Below, in pieces: positions 60,988-64,000 of a stretch of DNA of 64,000 nucleotides. Source of the DNA: Cornus controversa. Its lineage: Eukaryota > Streptophyta > Magnoliopsida > Cornales > Cornaceae. The position numbers and the translations under genes are program-made. Numbering within the stretch: the first letter of the stretch is position 1; every line of letters begins with the position of its first letter. Location: NCBI GenBank assembly GCA_026545225.1, contig CM048849.1, positions 29,956,336 to 30,020,335 of the forward strand, written 5' to 3'. The notes under the pieces were generated by a model. That model was not told the DNA's origin. It did not search any database and was given only the letters and a program-made list of their open reading frames with translations.

Positions 60988-63875
60988 TTGATTTTCAAAT
61001 CTGCCACTCATGGTCAAATTTATTTGATTCTATATTTGTCATGCCTCTCATGTTTTGTGAATGCTAGCTAACTAGACAAAAAAATGAATAATAAAATCAT
61101 TACGGACTTTACCACATTATATGTGTATATATATTAGGAAGAAATAAAAAAGAGAGCAGTGAGTAAAAAGATTTAAACAAATTTTATAATTAAAGCACGT
61201 TATATATATATATCTACAGATTTTTAGATTATGTTTTCTCTAAAGTTTTCAATTACTAAAAATATCTCTCTTTTTTTTTTTTTTTTTTCTTTTACTCTTC
61301 ATTTTCCTTTGATTTCCTTAAAAAAAATTTATATTTCCCATCTTCCATCAAACTCTAATTTTTTTCCTTTTTTCCTTTCCAAGTTCTCATTTTATTTTTC
61401 TTCTTCTTTTGTTATTTTTTTTTCTTAAAATTCTTCTTTTTGCACTCTTGTTTGATATATATTTTGTACTTTTTTTTTTCTCTTGTAATTTTATGAATTC
61501 ATTGTGCGCATTTTACATATTTGATTTTTTCTTTACGGTATCTTTTTGCATAAAATATTGATTTTGAGGCTAATCGGGTGGTGAGCCCCACAACATGATG
61601 TCATGGTAACGTCATCTTATGAGACCTACTAATCCACTCACATAAAATTATTTTTGACCTAATTCGATTCGGACCGTGTATCGTTACTCTTTTCACTTTG
61701 GTTGTTTTACTAAACTATTAGATGTCCTATTAGTTGAAAAACAAATTACTTTATTCAATATGCCTTCCGTGAAATAGATTGTTGCCTTAGTAATTATTTT
61801 TGTTGAGGCTATAAAGCATGCTAAATTGATTGAGGGTAATTAATTCAATGAAAAAAATACAGCTGCCCAATTTGACATAAATATTTGTCAAGTATTTATC
61901 TTATGTTACTACTTAATTAGCATATTATTTTACAATTATTTGTTTTTTGTTATTAGTTTTTTTTTTTTTTACTGTTGATTTGAACAATTCCATATTTGTC
62001 ATGTGAGTTGATTATTTTTTTTTCAAAGTACCACTCGCCCTTGAATTGAGATCGACTCCTTCACTGAATATAAATGATATATACGTAATTTATAACTCAC
62101 AATCCACCTGATGAACCATAAAACTATATATACATATCTTAATATACAAACCTGTAAATTGGTGACCCGAATTTTGATTCGGTGTTGCGATTCAATTATT
62201 AGACTTTGCTTTAAGAATATTTTTTTTAATCCATTTTTGTCTTGCGAATCGTGGACCCAGATTCTAGTCTCTATTATAACTAGGTCAGTATTTTTTTTTA
62301 TTATTGTGTTTAAGGTTTGTCGATGTATTTGTTGTAATGCCAAAGTTTATCTTGAAATCTTACAGGTGAAAGTGGACTATCATTCCGAGTACCTCGTTTC
62401 AATATCAGGGTACTGTGGGTCATATGGACAATATCTTGTTGTGAAATCTCTTACATTACACAGCAATATAAAGCAATATGGACCATATGGTATCCAAGAA
62501 GGAACTCCTTTTATAACTCCGTTAACTGCTGGTAAGATTGTTGGCTTCTTTGGAAGGTCAGGTGATCGTTTAGATTCGATTGGAGTATATGTTAAGCCAT
62601 TCCCAACTACAATATCTGTTGGTCCATTTGGATCGAGCGGTGGAGAGCAGTGGGATGACGGAACCTACGGCACTGTGAGGAAAATAAATATATACTCCAA
62701 ATGGCTAATTAATTCCATCCAAGGTGATTATGATGATTCTGATGGAAAGCTAGTATCGGGAAAAAAGCATGGTAGTGACCGCGGAGAACCAAAGACGGTA
62801 ATATATATATATATATATAAGCAATCTGATTTTCAAATCTGCTGCTCATGCACATATTTATTTGATTTTGTATTGGTCTCGTCTCTCATGTTTTATGAAA
62901 ACAAGTTAGCTAGGCAACATAACACTAAAAAAAATCATAAATAAATAAATAATATGGGCAGTACCAGTGGTCCCCATGGTATTGAATATGAGTCATCTGA
63001 TACAAAAAGCCATAGTTAGTTAAGGTTAGTTTGGTAGGAAAGAAATAGAAGGAGAAGAAAATAAAGGTGATGGAGGGATATGATTTTGTGTGTTTGGTAT
63101 AAAATTTTTAATAGAAATAGAAGAAAATGGAATGATTTAGAGGGATAAATTAAGAATGAATAGTAACTTTTATTATCCTTTCAAAAATAGAAAGAAATGG
63201 AAGGAAGAGAAGGAAATGCTATATTTTATAATGAAACTTTGTTCTTATTTTGATAAAAGTTATAATTTATTCTTTTAAATATAAAAGGGTATAATGTTAA
63301 ATTTTTAAAATTATTTTCTTTCCTTTCTTTTTCCAAACATGATAACTATCTTTTCATTTATTTTCCTTTACTAGTCAACTAAACACGATAAAAGTTTAAC
63401 ACTATCTTTTTCTTTCATTTCTTTTCTTTTCTCTCATTAGTAATGTTATCTTTTTTTTTTCCATTCTATCAAATATAGCCTTAAAATTTGTCATTTAATA
63501 CATTAAAAAAATAACTAAAAAAATTTCTTTTTTGTTGAAGATTTTAATACTAATAAAGCTTTCATTTATGCACATACATTGCCATGCAATATACTGATCC
63601 TTTTTTTCCAATATAACTTAATGTAGGTCGAATTAGAGTCGGATGAATTTTTACTTTCAATTTGGGGGTCCTACGGACAAGTAGGTAAGAGGGTTGCTAT
63701 TCGGTCGCTTGGATTTGAAAGCAACAAAAGAAAACATGGACCGTTTGGCATGGAGGAAGGAGAGAAGTTTGAATTCCCATCCACTAACACTAGTGGCAAG
63801 ATCATTGGATTCCATGGAAGGTCTCACTTGTGTCATACTTCAATTGGAGCATATCTTGCACCATTTCCCAACTAA
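60729..63875 (+). CDS. Jacalin-related lectin with two jacalin domains (three exons)
   Basis: Exons 60729-60935, 62366-62797 and 63627-63875 (stop included) join in phase 0 with GT-AG introns of 1430 and 829 bp, giving 295 residues. Domain 1 (about 1-142) has FGPYGSSEPGNQWND, LIIYSGNEIYSIQVVYDD, KHGGSGG, ISGYCGSYG and GRSGDRLDSIGVY; GDRLD fits the GxxxD sugar-binding loop. Domain 2 (about 143-295) has VGPFGSSGGEQWDDGTYG, ISIWGSYG-type strand LLSIWGSYG and GRSHLCHTSIGAYLAPF, where Gly and Asp of the loop are replaced. No signal peptide, so probably nucleocytoplasmic, as usual for mannose-type members. The ATG context TCCATGG is good. Likely roles are carbohydrate binding in defence or storage. 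Confidence 0.88.
63024..63480. mobile_element. MITE in lectin intron 2
   Basis: GGTTAGTTTGGTAG at 63024 is imperfectly inverted at the right end (CTATCAAATATAGCC, 63466-63480), flanked by TTAA on both sides (63020-63023 and 63481-63484). The interior is purine-rich on the left and pyrimidine-rich on the right. Its ends resemble those of the element at 49569, suggesting a related family. Confidence 0.6.
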
Positions 63876-64000
63876 AACTTAACTGCATTTGCATAACTAA
63901 AAAAATTATGATCTCTATTTGGTTTAAATATATGATTTGATTAATTACCTTTAGAAAATACATGTATATCTATACTATCTATAAAAGTGCAAACCTTTTT
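63876..64000. other. Lectin 3' flank and possible Helitron 5' end
   Basis: No canonical AATAAA is seen. TCTATACTATCTATAAAAGTG from 63969, preceded by A, resembles the TC...TATATAAAAG start of plant Helitrons. The window ends here, so this cannot be tested. Confidence 0.25.

Noticed and set aside
62111-62944. Single-exon 277-residue lectin starting at 62111
   Set aside because: The first ~85 codons are intron 1 (present as non-coding copy at 55.7-56.0 kb) and the last ones run into intron 2; splice sites at 62366 and 62797 give a proper jacalin protein.

Overview
The window is nuclear DNA of a flowering plant, most likely a eudicot. The evidence is several chromodomain and Athila/Tat-type Ty3 LTR retrotransposons, copia remnants with plant initiator-Met primer sites, a CACTA end, many MITEs, an LRR-XII receptor-kinase pseudogene and a two-domain jacalin-related lectin gene with introns. 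No bacterial-type operon, tRNA, rRNA or CRISPR array was seen. Only one gene (the lectin, 60.7-63.9 kb) looks intact; almost everything else is mobile DNA in various stages of decay.

Left part (1-11.9 kb): the 3' two-thirds of a decayed Tekay-like chromovirus on the + strand with its long 3' LTR (4094-6531); a copia gag/LTR fragment on the - strand (about 6.9-8.7 kb); a degenerate minisatellite; a one-ended CACTA terminus (9053-9375); and a 1.07-kb insertion bounded by a 10-bp duplication and ending in 23 cytosines (10441-11512).

Centre (11.9-27.4 kb): an LRR receptor-like kinase pseudogene is split by a complete 12,981-bp Athila-type element (12587-25567) with 1.43/1.46-kb LTRs, a 5-bp target duplication TTTCT, an Asp-tRNA primer site, gag, protease, RT-RNase H, integrase, a repeat-rich spacer and a GC-rich post-pol reading frame interrupted only by TAG codons. 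The receptor gene also has several frameshifts of its own.

Nested retroelement region (27.7-44.2 kb): an internally deleted 1.9-kb copia element with duplication AAAAG; a - strand Tekay-like element lacking its RT core; an LTR fragment rich in W-box hexamers; a - strand Tat-type gag; and a + strand Tat-type pol interrupted by an LTR-PBS-LTR-tail remnant with duplication TGGTT.

Right part (44.2-64 kb): AT-rich DNA with MITEs (46925-47804 with long inverted repeats and a 9-bp duplication; 49569-50207; 63024-63480), a foldback sequence, a ~320-bp tandem repeat and duplicated pieces of a jacalin-lectin locus. Two lectin-promoter copies without genes (47.8-48.4 and 49.0-49.2 kb) and a copy of lectin intron 1 (55.7-56.0 kb) show that lectin loci were duplicated and then lost; the copy at 60.7-63.9 kb survives with three exons. 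The two halves of that gene share exon and intron-start homology, so its two domains arose by internal duplication.
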